Origin: Microbacterium sp. SY138
GTDB taxonomy: Bacteria; Actinomycetota; Actinomycetes; Actinomycetales; Microbacteriaceae
NCBI RefSeq assembly: GCF_039729145.1
Contig: NZ_CP155793.1
Span: 2,604,001 to 2,668,000, forward strand
Length of the DNA: 64,000 nucleotides
Direction: 5' to 3'
Notes under the pieces: model-generated
Databases searched by the model: none
Told to the model about the DNA's origin: nothing
Seen by the model: only the letters and a program-made list of their open reading frames with translations
Position numbers and translations under genes: made by a program
In this document: piece after piece, positions 33,747-42,715 of the stretch
Position numbering within the stretch: position 1 is the first letter of the stretch
Layout: each line of letters begins with the position of its first letter

Positions 33747-34629
33747 GGTGGACGAACCTTTCGTGGGGGAGGTCGGTGCGGCGTGCGAGCAGCAGCGCAC
33801 CGTCGAGGGCGTCACCGCGCGCGGGGACGACCCGACGCCCGGCAGCCTGCAGGGAGGAGGTGAGGCGCTCGCGGAACCACGAATGCGCGGTGAGTCCGCC
33901 ATGGAGCACGACGTCGGCCGTGAGCGCGGACGCGGCGGACGCCGTCGCCGTGAGCAGTCGGATCCCCTCGGTGACGATCGCGCCGGCGACGACGTCGCCC
34001 GACTGCGCGGCGTCGAGGACGAGCGGGGCGAGCGTCGCGAGGCGCCGAGGGAGCGGACCGCCGACCGCGAGCCAGGACTGGATGTCGGTGACCGCGCCGA
34101 CGGGCTCGGCGATGGCCTCGGTGAGCACTGTGTCCGGCACCAACCCGTCATCGGCGCGCAGCACCGCACGCAGCGCTTCGCGCCCGAGCCACGAACCGCT
34201 GCCGAAGTCGCCGAGTTCCGGCCCCCAGCCGTCGACGAGCCGTGCGTCATCGGCGTCGATGCCGAGCGCCACCGCTCCGGTGCCCGCGATGAGGAGCACT
34301 CCCCCGGCCCCGTCGAGCGCACCTGCGTGGGCGGTGACCACGTCGGAGGCGACAGCGACTGCGGCACCGGTCGCGGCGGCGAGCCGAGAGGACAGCCCCT
34401 GCGCCGCATCCGGTGCCATCCAGGCTCCCGCGGCACCGACGCCGATCCGGTCGAGTCGCTCCCCCGCCAGGAGCGGGAGGATGGCGTCGAACGCGCTGGC
34501 CACCCCGCCTGCTGCGGCCAGGCCGGGAGCGCCGACACCGTCACGTTCGATCCGGCCCTCGGCGTCGGAGACCAGGACACGACACCGCGACTTGCCGAGA
34601 TCGACGGAGGCGCTCTTCTGCACGCTCAT
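33736..34629 (-). CDS. BadF/BadG-type ATPase, N-acetylhexosamine kinase
   Basis: A 297-residue sugar kinase of the ASKHA fold. The phosphate-1 loop is SVDLGKSRCRVLVSD, phosphate-2 is IAGTGAVALGI, and GWGPELGDFGSGSWLGREAL is the N-acetylglucosamine/MurNAc kinase signature. ATG 34629 follows GAGGAGAG. First gene of the leftward murK-murQ pair. It likely phosphorylates MurNAc or GlcNAc in the cytoplasm, producing the MurQ substrate. Confidence 0.88.
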   Translation of the reverse strand: MSVQKSASVDLGKSRCRVLVSDAEGRIERDGVGAPGLAAAGGVASAFDAILPLLAGERLDRIGVGAAGAWMAPDAAQGLSSRLAAATGAAVAVASDVVTAHAGALDGAGGVLLIAGTGAVALGIDADDARLVDGWGPELGDFGSGSWLGREALRAVLRADDGLVPDTVLTEAIAEPVGAVTDIQSWLAVGGPLPRRLATLAPLVLDAAQSGDVVAGAIVTEGIRLLTATASAASALTADVVLHGGLTAHSWFRERLTSSLQAAGRRVVPARGDALDGALLLARRTDLPHERFVHRAE

Positions 34630-34660
34630 CGGCTCTCCTCGGATCGGCGGAAAAAGGCTA

Positions 34661-34706
34661 TGAAAAGAGACTACATGCGAAGTAGACTCTGCAAAAAGAA
34701 TTTTCA
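34661..34706. promoter_or_regulatory. MurR/RpiR-type operator between divergent genes
   Basis: Nested dyads in the 109-bp gap: outer TGAAAA (34661-34666) with TTTTCA (34701-34706), inner AGAGACTAC (34666-34674) with GTAGACTCT (34682-34690; 8 of 9 matches). The patch is strikingly AT-rich for this genome. Placement suits control of both murK-murQ and murR. Confidence 0.6.
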
Positions 34707-34738
34707 CCGCACCGGCGGCACCGCACGATGGAGGACCG

Positions 34739-35596
34739 ATGAGCATCCAGTCGACGATCGAAGCCGCGGCTTCCACGCTCACGCCGTCGCTCGCCCGCAT
34801 CGCGCTGGTCGTCCGGGAGAACCCCTCGGTCGTGATCGACAACACGATCAACGAGCTGGCCGCGGAATGCGAGACCTCGGTCGCGTCGGTCGTGCGCTTC
34901 TGCCGCGCCATCGGCTTCAGCGGCTACGCGCCGCTGCGCATGGCCCTGGCCGCCGAGCTCGGCAAGGAGGCGGCGCAGTTCTCGGCACGCGGAGCCTACG
35001 GCTCGGAGATCTCCGACGACGACACCCTGCAGGAGGCGGTGTCGAAGGTCGCGGCTCTCGAACTGCTGGCGATCGAGGAGACCGTCGCCCGTCTCGACTT
35101 CGCCGTGCTCGAAGCCGCGGTCGATGCGCTCGACCGCGCCGACCGCATCCTCCTCTACGGGCTCGGCGCCAGTCGGTTCGTGGCCGAAGACCTCACCCAC
35201 AAACTCCTGCGCGTCGGTCGGAACGCGCACATGCCGGCAGACCCGCACGAAGCCGTGGCCGTCTCGGTGCTGCCCACCGCTCTGACCGTCGCGATCGGCT
35301 TCTCCCATTCGGGGTCCACGCTCGAGACGGTGCGCTTCCTGGAGACCGCACGCGCCAGCGGTGCCGCCACGATTGCTGTCACCTCGGCCAAGGATTCTGC
35401 CCTCGCGCGTGCGGCCGATCACCCGCTCTTCACCGAGGTGCGCGAATCGACCTTCCGCGCCGGCGCCATGGTGAGCCGCATCGCCCAGCTCACGCTCGTG
35501 GACTGCCTGTTCATCGGCGTCGCGAAGCGTCGATACACCGAGACCGTCGATGCTCTGCAGCGCACGGGCCAGGCCACCCGCGCCCTCCGCGGCTGA
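34739..35596 (+). CDS. murR: MurR/RpiR-family transcriptional regulator
   Basis: A 285-residue regulator with an N-terminal HTH_6 domain (about 1-77; INELAAECETSVASVVRFCRAIGFSGY) and a C-terminal SIS sugar-phosphate-binding domain (about 120-260; LYGLGASRFVAEDL, AIGFSHSGSTLETV). E. coli MurR binds MurNAc-6-P and represses murQ. It is divergent from murK-murQ across the dyads at 34661-34706, so it likely senses the same ligand. Confidence 0.9.
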   Translation: MSIQSTIEAAASTLTPSLARIALVVRENPSVVIDNTINELAAECETSVASVVRFCRAIGFSGYAPLRMALAAELGKEAAQFSARGAYGSEISDDDTLQEAVSKVAALELLAIEETVARLDFAVLEAAVDALDRADRILLYGLGASRFVAEDLTHKLLRVGRNAHMPADPHEAVAVSVLPTALTVAIGFSHSGSTLETVRFLETARASGAATIAVTSAKDSALARAADHPLFTEVRESTFRAGAMVSRIAQLTLVDCLFIGVAKRRYTETVDALQRTGQATRALRG

Positions 35597-35634
35597 GGAA
35601 AGCGGCGGACGGACCACGCCGGTGCCGAACGCGA

Positions 35635-35670
35635 GCGAGCCGCCCCGACCCGAAGGTCAGGACGGCTCGC
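35635..35670. terminator. Bidirectional terminator hairpin between murR and chvE
   Basis: GCGAGCCG (35635-35642) pairs perfectly with CGGCTCGC (35663-35670); the stem continues inward through CC..GACC with two mismatches to a CGAA tetraloop. Located between two convergent genes. Confidence 0.65.
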
Positions 35671-35707
35671 CGTTCCACGACGGTGAGCGTCGTGAAGAGG
35701 GTGCGTC

Positions 35708-36823
35708 TTACTGGTACGACTTCACGATCTCGAGGAGGCTCGGGACGTTGGCGTAGGCCTCTGCCGCGTTCTCCTTCGTGACGATGATCGGGTCGAGCAG
35801 GTAGGCCGGAACGACCTTCACGCCGTTGTCGTACTGCTCGGTGTCGTTGACGTCGACCTTCTCACCCTTCTGCAGCTGGCCGACCATCTTGATCGACTGC
35901 TCGACGAGGAGCGTGGTGTCCTTGTTGATCGTGGAGTACTGCACACCCTCCATGATCGACTTGACCGACTCGACCTCGGAGTCCTGACCCGTGACCACCG
36001 GGACCGGCTTGCCCGCACCCTGCACCGAGGTGATGATGGCGCGAGCGAGGGTGTCGTTCGGGGACAGGACGCCGTCCAGCGTCTCGGAGCTGTACGTCGA
36101 CGTCAGGATCGAGTCCATGCGGCGCTGAGCGTTCTCCGCCTTCCAGCCCTCGGTCGCCGTCTGGGCGATCTCGGTCTGACCGGACACGACCTTCAGCGTG
36201 CCGTCGTCGATCTTCGGCTGGAGCACGTCCATCGCACCGTTGAAGAACACGGCCGAGTTCGCGTCATCGGGCGAGCCCGAGAACAGCTCGATGTTGTACG
36301 GAGCTTCATGACCCGCGCGCTCGGCGAGCCCGTCGAGCAGAGCCTGACCCTGCAGCTGACCGACCTTGAAGTTGTCGAACGCGACGTAGTAGTCGACGGC
36401 TTCGGTGTTCTCGATCAGACGGTCGTAGGCGATGACGGTGACGCCGGCGTCACGGGCGGCCTCGACCTGGGTGGCGAGCTGCTTGCCGTCCTTCGCACCG
36501 ATGATGATGACCTTGGCGCCACCGGTGACCATCGCCTGGATCTGGTTCTGCTGCTCGGCGACCGTGTTGCTGGCCGGCGCGTACTGCACGTCAGCCTTGA
36601 ACCCGGCCTTCTCCAGGCCGTCCGTGAACAGCTGACCGGCGAGGACCCAGTTCTCCGAGGTCTTGTCCGGAAGGGCGACGCCGATCGTGGCATCGGCGGC
36701 GAAGCCCTTGGCCTCGTCTCCCGATCCGGAACCGGTGTCACCGCCGCGCTCCGAGGAGCAGCCGGTGAGGGCGAAGGCGCCCGCGACGACAAGCGCTGTC
36801 GCCGACAGAAGAATCTTCTTCAT
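35708..36823 (-). CDS. chvE: ChvE-type multiple-sugar-binding lipoprotein
   Basis: A 371-residue sugar-binding protein. Signal peptide with lipobox (FALTGCSS, Cys about 22) and a mature start of ATIGVALPDKTSENWVL. The periplasmic-binding-protein I motifs are present (AKVIIIGAKDG, DYYVAFDNFKVG, GQDSEVESVKSI). ATG 36823; the AAGAGATC upstream is only a weak ribosome-binding site. It is last in the gguA-gguB-chvE order on the minus strand, with a hairpin separating it from gguB. It likely binds aldoses such as xylose, arabinose or galactose. Confidence 0.88.
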   Translation of the reverse strand: MKKILLSATALVVAGAFALTGCSSERGGDTGSGSGDEAKGFAADATIGVALPDKTSENWVLAGQLFTDGLEKAGFKADVQYAPASNTVAEQQNQIQAMVTGGAKVIIIGAKDGKQLATQVEAARDAGVTVIAYDRLIENTEAVDYYVAFDNFKVGQLQGQALLDGLAERAGHEAPYNIELFSGSPDDANSAVFFNGAMDVLQPKIDDGTLKVVSGQTEIAQTATEGWKAENAQRRMDSILTSTYSSETLDGVLSPNDTLARAIITSVQGAGKPVPVVTGQDSEVESVKSIMEGVQYSTINKDTTLLVEQSIKMVGQLQKGEKVDVNDTEQYDNGVKVVPAYLLDPIIVTKENAAEAYANVPSLLEIVKSYQ

Positions 36824-36851
36824 GTGATCTCTTTCTCTGGTGTGTGAAGGT

Positions 36852-36878
36852 CCAGGTGCGCGTGCGGTACGCGCCTGG
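36852..36878 (-). promoter_or_regulatory. Intercistronic hairpin between gguB and chvE
   Basis: CCAGG-TG-CGCGT pairs with ACGCG-CCTGG over a short loop (a two-base bulge on one side). It could act as an RNA-stabilising or partial-termination element adjusting binding-protein expression. Confidence 0.35.
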
Positions 36879-36885
36879 GCCCCTA

Positions 36886-38256
36886 CTATCCGCGCGTCTC
36901 TTCGACGGCGGGGGCTTCGTACTTCTGGCTCGTGGGGTAGTTCGTCTTGGTCGGATCGAACGTGTCGGTCGCCGGGTCCTGCTTGCGGCCGAAGCGACGC
37001 GTGAGGAATCCGATGATCGACGGGCGGCCCTGCTGCTTGTTCCAGACGTCGACCCCGACGGCGAACAGGAGCACGAGGCCCTTGATCATGGAGACGACGT
37101 CGGCTCCGGCGCCCAGGAGGGCGAGGCCGTTGTTGAGGAACGCCATCACGAGACCACCGATGATCGACCCGATCACGGTTCCGATTCCACCGGAGACGGC
37201 TGCGCCACCGATGAAGACAGCGGCGATGGCATCCAGCTCCCAGCCGTTGCCGTCCTGCGGGCCGGAGGCCGTCGCCCTGGCGACGTAGATCATGCCGGCC
37301 AACGAGGCGAGCACGGACATGTTCATCATCACGAAGAAGTCGACCCAGCGGTCCTTCACACCCGACAGTCGCGCGGCCTGCCGGTTGCCGCCGACCGCGT
37401 AGATGTGGCGACCGAAGACGGTGTTGTTCGTGATGAACGAGTAGAGGATGACGAGGGCCAGCAGGATGATGCCCGAGATCGGGAAGCTGGTGCCCTCGCG
37501 CCCGGTGGCGAACAGCCAACCGGCGACGAGGATCACGACCGAGATGAGCACGACCTTGGTGACGCTCACCCAGAGCGGCGCCATGTCGGCGCCCATCTTG
37601 TGCTGGATGCGACGGGTGCGGATCTCCCAGAACACGATCCACGCGACGCCGGCGAGAGCGAGGAGCATGGTGAAGACGTTGAAGGGCACCGGGATGAACG
37701 ACAGCTCGGGAAGGTATCCCGCGCCGATGACCTTGAAGCCCTGCGGCACCGGAATCGACAGCGAGTCGCCCACCGCCTGGTTCGCCCCTCGGAAGAACAG
37801 CATGCCGGCCAGCGTCACGATGAACGCCGGCACCCCGACGTAGGCGACCCAGAATCCCTGCCAGGCACCGACCAGCACGCCGACACCGAGACCGAGGAGG
37901 ATGCCCAACGGCCAGGGGAGGTTCCAGTCCTGCATGGCCTTGGCCACGACGATGCCCGTGAACGCGGCGACGGATCCGACGGAGAGGTCGATGTGACCCA
38001 TGATGATGACCATCACCATGCCGATGGCCAGGATCAGGATGTACGAGTACTGGTTGACGACGTTGATCAGGTTGCCGGAGGACAGCGTCAGTCCGGTGCC
38101 CTTGAAGATCCACGTCAGCACCTGGAAGACGACCAGGATCACGACCAGGCTGCCGAGGATGCCGAACTGACGGAGGGTCGACTGCCCTCCCCCGAACATC
38201 TTCGTGATGTCCTTGAAGTGGAAGCCGCGCTTCGTTGCGGTGGTGTCGGTGGTCAT
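36886..38256 (-). CDS. gguB: Sugar ABC transporter permease, GguB/XylH-type
   Basis: A 456-residue permease with about ten hydrophobic segments. It contains the sugar-permease hallmarks [17 protein letters not shown] and the coupling region [15 protein letters not shown], and the later [24 protein letters not shown] 38256 overlaps the gguA stop (ATGA). The length is at the longer, GguB end of the family. Works with gguA and chvE. Confidence 0.9.
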   Translation of the reverse strand: MTTDTTATKRGFHFKDITKMFGGGQSTLRQFGILGSLVVILVVFQVLTWIFKGTGLTLSSGNLINVVNQYSYILILAIGMVMVIIMGHIDLSVGSVAAFTGIVVAKAMQDWNLPWPLGILLGLGVGVLVGAWQGFWVAYVGVPAFIVTLAGMLFFRGANQAVGDSLSIPVPQGFKVIGAGYLPELSFIPVPFNVFTMLLALAGVAWIVFWEIRTRRIQHKMGADMAPLWVSVTKVVLISVVILVAGWLFATGREGTSFPISGIILLALVILYSFITNNTVFGRHIYAVGGNRQAARLSGVKDRWVDFFVMMNMSVLASLAGMIYVARATASGPQDGNGWELDAIAAVFIGGAAVSGGIGTVIGSIIGGLVMAFLNNGLALLGAGADVVSMIKGLVLLFAVGVDVWNKQQGRPSIIGFLTRRFGRKQDPATDTFDPTKTNYPTSQKYEAPAVEETRG

Positions 38257-39821
38257 GCGGATGCTTTCTGGGTCGCGGAGGTCATGCTGCGCATGAGGTC
38301 CTCAGGTGTCGCCTGGTCGGCCGGGATGCAGTCGGTGACCCGACCTTCGAAGACGGTGTAGATGCGGTCGGAGATGCCGAGGAGTTCGGGGAGCTCGCTG
38401 GAGATGACGATGACGCCCTTGCCCTGAGCCGCGAGTTCGTTGATGATCGCGTAGATCTCGTACTTCGCACCGACGTCGATGCCACGCGTGGGCTCGTCGA
38501 GGATGAGCAGGTCGGGGTCGGTGAACATCCACTTCGCCAGCACGACCTTCTGCTGGTTCCCACCGGACAGCTTGCCGACACCCTCTTCGACGGAGGGCGT
38601 CTTGATGCGAAGCGCCTTGCGATAGCGCTCAGCCACCGAGAACTCCTCACGGGAGTCGACGACGCCGTTGTGCGCGATCTTCGAGAGCTTCGCCGCGACG
38701 ATGGACCGCTTGATCGTGTCGAGCAGGTTGAGTCCGAGCACCTTGCGGTCCTCGCTGACGTACGCGAGCCCGTGCTTGATCGCCGAGGCGACGTCGTGCA
38801 GGGCGACCTCCTGGCCGTCCTTGATCAGGGTGCCGGAGAGGAAGGTGCCGTAGGAGCGCCCGAAGATGCTCATCGCGAACTCGGTGCGCCCCGCACCCAT
38901 GAGACCGGCGATGCCGACGACCTCGCCGCGGCGCACGTTGATGTTCGAGCCCTTCACGACCATGCGCTCCGGCACGGTCGGGTGCTGCACCCACCAGTCC
39001 TTGACCTCGAAGAACACCTCGCCGATCTCGGGCGTGCGATCCGGGTACCGGCTCTCGAGCGAGCGGCCGACCATGCCGCGGATGATGCGGTCCTCGTTGA
39101 TCTCGCCGCGGGAGATGTCGAGCGTCTCGACCGTGCGGCCGTCTCGGATGATCGTGATCTCGTCGGCGATCTGCTCGATCTCGTTGAGCTTGTGGCTGAT
39201 CATGATCGACGCGATGCCCTTGGCCTTCAGCCCCAGGATCAGGTCGAGCAGGTGCTGCGAGTCGTTCTCGTTGAGGGCAGCGGTCGGCTCGTCGAGGATG
39301 AGCAGCTTGACGTCCTTGTTCAGCGCCTTGGCGATCTCGATGAGCTGCTGCTTGCCGACGCCGAGGGTCTTGATCGGCACGTCGGGGTCTTCGCTCAGCC
39401 CGACGCGGGCGAGGAGCTCGATGGCCCGCTCCTTCTGAGCCGTCCAGTCGATGCGTCCGCCGCGCTGGATCTCGTTGCCGAGGAAGATGTTCTCGGTGAC
39501 CGAGAGTTCGGGGATGAGCGCGAGCTCCTGGTGGATGATCGCGATACCCGCCTGCTCGCTGGCCGCGATGTCCCTGAACCGCTGCTCCTCACCGTAGAGC
39601 AGGATCTCGCCGTCGTAGGTTCCGTAGGGGTAGACCCCGGACAGAACCTTCATCAGGGTCGACTTCCCGGCGCCGTTCTCCCCGCAGATCGCGTGGATCT
39701 CGCCGGCGCGGACGGTGATGGAGACGTCGGCCAACGCCTTGACCCCCGGGAACTCCTTGGTGATGCTGCGCATCTCCAAGATGGGGCCCGACACGGTAGG
39801 CAACGTTGCTGTGGTGCTCAC
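38253..39821 (-). CDS. gguA: Sugar ABC transporter ATPase, GguA-type (two ATPase domains)
   Basis: A 522-residue tandem ATPase. First domain: Walker A GENGAGKS, signature LGVGKQQ, Walker [12 protein letters not shown]. Second domain: degenerate Walker A GLMGAGRT (as usual in this family), signature LSGGNQQKV, Walker [17 protein letters not shown] 39821 has GAGGAAG 6 bp upstream and matches family length; an ATG at 39866 would run through the LacI operator. First gene of the ggu operon. Confidence 0.9.
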   Translation of the reverse strand: MSTTATLPTVSGPILEMRSITKEFPGVKALADVSITVRAGEIHAICGENGAGKSTLMKVLSGVYPYGTYDGEILLYGEEQRFRDIAASEQAGIAIIHQELALIPELSVTENIFLGNEIQRGGRIDWTAQKERAIELLARVGLSEDPDVPIKTLGVGKQQLIEIAKALNKDVKLLILDEPTAALNENDSQHLLDLILGLKAKGIASIMISHKLNEIEQIADEITIIRDGRTVETLDISRGEINEDRIIRGMVGRSLESRYPDRTPEIGEVFFEVKDWWVQHPTVPERMVVKGSNINVRRGEVVGIAGLMGAGRTEFAMSIFGRSYGTFLSGTLIKDGQEVALHDVASAIKHGLAYVSEDRKVLGLNLLDTIKRSIVAAKLSKIAHNGVVDSREEFSVAERYRKALRIKTPSVEEGVGKLSGGNQQKVVLAKWMFTDPDLLILDEPTRGIDVGAKYEIYAIINELAAQGKGVIVISSELPELLGISDRIYTVFEGRVTDCIPADQATPEDLMRSMTSATQKASA

Positions 39822-39850
39822 GGATCTTCCTCGCGACGTGCGGTCACCTT

Positions 39851-39870
39851 CGATGTGACCGTTCACATCG
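39851..39870. promoter_or_regulatory. LacI-type operator in the gguA promoter
   Basis: CGATGTGA-CCGT-TCACATCG, perfect 8-bp arms, matching the actinobacterial LacI-family consensus TGTGA-N-CG-N-TCACA. On the minus strand TATACC lies immediately upstream and may be the -10 element. A related site precedes lacI itself (41064-41077). Confidence 0.75.
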
Positions 39871-40033
39871 GTATATCGTCGTCTTCCGTGGGACCGGTGT
39901 CAAGTCGGCACCGGCAATTCGAATCCGGACCGTGACACTGTTGCTGCCGGCGCCATCTCGATCCACCACGCGACGGCACGGATCGAAAGGATTCGATGAA
40001 TTCGAGCGGCGCGCCAGCGCTGCACGGAACGCG

Positions 40034-41047
40034 TCAGCGGATCGCGGCGGACTCGCGCGCGCGCAGGATCGTCTGCAGCGGCCCGAACGTCGGCGGCTGC
40101 TCCCCCCGGATCTGCGCGAGCAGGATGCGCACTGCTCGACGACCGAGCTCGGGGAAGTCCTGGTGCACGGTGCTGAGCGTGGGAGCAACGTGCGCCGCGA
40201 CCGGGATGTCGTCGAAGCCGATGACGCTCACATCGTGCGGCACCCGCACACCGGAATCACGGAAACCGTGCATCAGCCCGATCGCCATCAGATCGTTCGC
40301 GGCGAACACCGCAGTGAAGTCACGCCGGAGCGACAGCTCCTTGCCGGCGAAGTAACCGAAGTCGGCCGTCCAGTCGCCGCGGATCGGCGGGAACGTCGGC
40401 AGATCGGCCTCGCGCAGACCGTCGAGATAGCCGCGCATCCGCGACTCCGCCTCGATCCAGTCCTGGGGACCGGCCAGGTGCAGGATGTCGCTGTGACCGA
40501 GCGAGATCAGGTGCTCGGTCGCCGCTTTGGCACCCGCGACCTGATCGGCGGACAGGCTCACGCCATCGGAACCCGAAGCCGTCTGCAGGGTCACGAACGG
40601 CATGTCGACCGACATGCCGCGCAGCACATGGAACACCCGCACCTGCGGGGCGAGCACCACGATGCCGTCGGCCTGCTCACGCGACAGCTGCCGCACCGCA
40701 TGGCCGATGGCCTCCGGCGTCGTGTCGGCGAGGTTCAGGGTCGAGACCGAATAGCCCTCCTCCCGCGCCGCATCCTCGATGCCGGCGATGGACGAGGTGG
40801 GTCCGAACTCGCCGATCGTCGCGGACAGGATCCCCAGCATGTTCGACTTGCTGGTGACCAGGGCGCGCGCGGCGAGGTTCGGCCGGTAGTCGAGGACCGA
40901 GATGGCATCGAGCACCTTGGCCTTCGTCTCGGGCCGGATGCTCGGATGATCGTTGAGCACGCGGGACACGGTCTGATGCGAGACACCGGCGAGGCGGGCG
41001 ACGTCGCGGATGCTCGGCAGGCGGGCGCGCTCGGAGGCGGTGGACAT
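40034..41047 (-). CDS. LacI-family transcriptional regulator
   Basis: A 337-residue regulator: N-terminal LacI helix-turn-helix (SIRDVARLAGVSHQTVSRVLND, about 12-33) with the hinge YRPNLAARAL, then a sugar-binding-protein-like core (FAANDLMAIGLMHGF; VSVIGFDDIPVAAH). ATG 41047, six bases from AGGAGG; a GTG lies directly upstream. It is adjacent to the gguAB-chvE operon and both have matching operators, so it probably represses sugar uptake and itself. Confidence 0.9.
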   Translation of the reverse strand: MSTASERARLPSIRDVARLAGVSHQTVSRVLNDHPSIRPETKAKVLDAISVLDYRPNLAARALVTSKSNMLGILSATIGEFGPTSSIAGIEDAAREEGYSVSTLNLADTTPEAIGHAVRQLSREQADGIVVLAPQVRVFHVLRGMSVDMPFVTLQTASGSDGVSLSADQVAGAKAATEHLISLGHSDILHLAGPQDWIEAESRMRGYLDGLREADLPTFPPIRGDWTADFGYFAGKELSLRRDFTAVFAANDLMAIGLMHGFRDSGVRVPHDVSVIGFDDIPVAAHVAPTLSTVHQDFPELGRRAVRILLAQIRGEQPPTFGPLQTILRARESAAIR

Positions 41048-41063
41048 CACTTGCCTCCTTGCG

Positions 41064-41077
41064 TGTGCACGGTCACA
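41064..41077. promoter_or_regulatory. LacI-type operator upstream of lacI
   Basis: TGTGCACGGTCACA, fitting TGTG-N6-CACA with a central CG, 17 bp ahead of the lacI start. Probable autoregulation. It might also influence the divergent deacylase gene beginning at 41228. Confidence 0.55.
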
Positions 41078-41227
41078 TCCCCACTACATTATGTCGGTCG
41101 ACGCCGGTGCGTGCACCTCTCGACGGCGGGACCGTCGCCGAACGGCTTGTGCCCGGGCACCGGAACGACCCCCCGGTTTCGTCGGGCGGCACCGGATCCG
41201 CTCCGGCCCGCATGGCATGGTGACGAC

Positions 41228-42715
41228 GTGGACACTCTGCTGCGCGGCGGGCGCGTGATCGACCCGAAGACGGAGACCGACCGGATCACCGATCTGCTGA
41301 TCGCGGGCGGGCGGGTGGCGGCGGTCGGCGACGGGCTCACGGCGCCACCCGATGGCGAGGTCGTCGATGCCGCCGGCCTCATCATCGGGCCGGGTTTCGT
41401 CGACCTGCACAGCCACGTGCACTCGATCGCGGGGCACCGGCTGCAGGCGATGGACGGTGTCACCACCGCCCTCGACCTCGAAGCAGGGCTCATGCCGATC
41501 GCCGAGGCTCTCGCGCGCGCCGCGGCCGACGGGCGCCCCCTGAACTACGGGTTCTCGGCCTCCTGGTCGCAGGCACGGGCATACGCGCACCTCGACCGGG
41601 TGCCCGTCGCCGACTTCACCGCGTCGATGGATCTGCTCGGCACGCCCGAGTGGCAGCGCTCCTCCTCCCCCGCGGAACGCCGCCGCTGGCTCGGTCTGCT
41701 CGAAGACGAGCTGGGGGCGGGGGCTCTCGGCATCGGCGTTCTCATGGGATACGCACCACGGTCCGATCCCGACGAATATCTCGACCTCGCACGTCTGGCC
41801 GCCGCAGCGCACGCCCCGACCTTCACGCACGTGCGGGAGCTGATCGAAGCCGACCCCCGCACGCCGATCGACGGCTCGGAAGAGCTCGTGCGCGCCGCTG
41901 CCGAGACCGGGGCCGCGATGCACCACTGCCATGTGAACAGCACCTCGCTGCGCCACGTCGACCGCGTGCTGGGCCTGCTCGACCGCAGCCGCGCCGCCGG
42001 ATCCCGCGTCACCGTCGAGGCGTACCCCTACGGGGCCGGCAGCACGGCGATCGGCGCCTTCTTCCTGGCGCCGGAGAAGCTCCCAGGCCTCGGCATCACT
42101 CCACGGTCTCTCGTGCTCGTCGACACCGGCGAGCGCATCGCCGATGAGGCCCGCCTGCGCGAGGTACGCGCGACGGACCCCGGCGCCACCTGCATCGTCG
42201 CGTTCCTCGACGAGGGCGACCCGTTCGACCGCGCACACCTGCACCGCGCCCTGGCCTACCCGGATTCGATCGTGGCGAGCGATGCGATGCCGATCTCGTG
42301 GAACGCGAGCGGCGGACGCACCGTGTACGAACAGCGCGACTGGCCGCTCCCCGCGGGCGGCCACACTCATCCGCGCACCGCGGGCACCTTCGCGAAGTCG
42401 TTGCGGCTCATGGTTCTCGAGAGCGGCACGTGGAGCTGGCTCGAGGCCTTCCGCCGCTGCTCGTTCCTCCCCGCGCGGGTCCTGGACGAGGTCTCGTCCG
42501 GCGTGCGGGGCAAGGGACATCTGGCGGTCGGCGCGGATGCCGACATCGTGGTGATCGACCCGACGACGTTGACCGACAGGGCGAGCTACGCCGACCCGAT
42601 CCGACCGTCGCGGGGCGTTCGGGAGCTCTACGTCCACGGCACTCGCGTCGTGCACGAAGGAGAGATCGTGACCGCAGCCCTACCGGGCCGCGCCGTACGA
42701 GGGGATGCCGCATGA
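41228..42715 (+). CDS. N-acyl-D-amino-acid deacylase-like amidohydrolase
   Basis: A 495-residue amidohydrolase from GTG 41228. It has the metal-binding GFVDLHSHVH (about 60), the THVRE motif of D-aminoacylases (about 205), MHHCHVNSTS (about 240) and the late SDAMP Asp (about 350). These match N-acyl-D-amino acid deacylases/D-glutamate-type dihydroorotase relatives rather than allantoinases. No signal peptide: cytoplasmic. The start lacks a strong ribosome-binding site. It opens the long rightward run of D-peptide-type genes and overlaps the next by ATGA. It likely releases D-amino acids from N-acyl (or peptidyl) D-residues. Confidence 0.85.
   Translation: MDTLLRGGRVIDPKTETDRITDLLIAGGRVAAVGDGLTAPPDGEVVDAAGLIIGPGFVDLHSHVHSIAGHRLQAMDGVTTALDLEAGLMPIAEALARAAADGRPLNYGFSASWSQARAYAHLDRVPVADFTASMDLLGTPEWQRSSSPAERRRWLGLLEDELGAGALGIGVLMGYAPRSDPDEYLDLARLAAAAHAPTFTHVRELIEADPRTPIDGSEELVRAAAETGAAMHHCHVNSTSLRHVDRVLGLLDRSRAAGSRVTVEAYPYGAGSTAIGAFFLAPEKLPGLGITPRSLVLVDTGERIADEARLREVRATDPGATCIVAFLDEGDPFDRAHLHRALAYPDSIVASDAMPISWNASGGRTVYEQRDWPLPAGGHTHPRTAGTFAKSLRLMVLESGTWSWLEAFRRCSFLPARVLDEVSSGVRGKGHLAVGADADIVVIDPTTLTDRASYADPIRPSRGVRELYVHGTRVVHEGEIVTAALPGRAVRGDAA

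Noticed and set aside
36824..38113. Apparent 800-residue extension upstream of the ChvE protein
   Set aside because: The extra N-terminus is an out-of-frame reading of gguB; the true start at 36823 gives a lipoprotein signal peptide with a lipobox.
39894..39914. Terminator for lacI
   Set aside because: CCGGTG/CACCGG can pair, but it lies more than 110 bp past the lacI stop, has only 6-bp arms and sits close to the gguA promoter; evidence is too thin.
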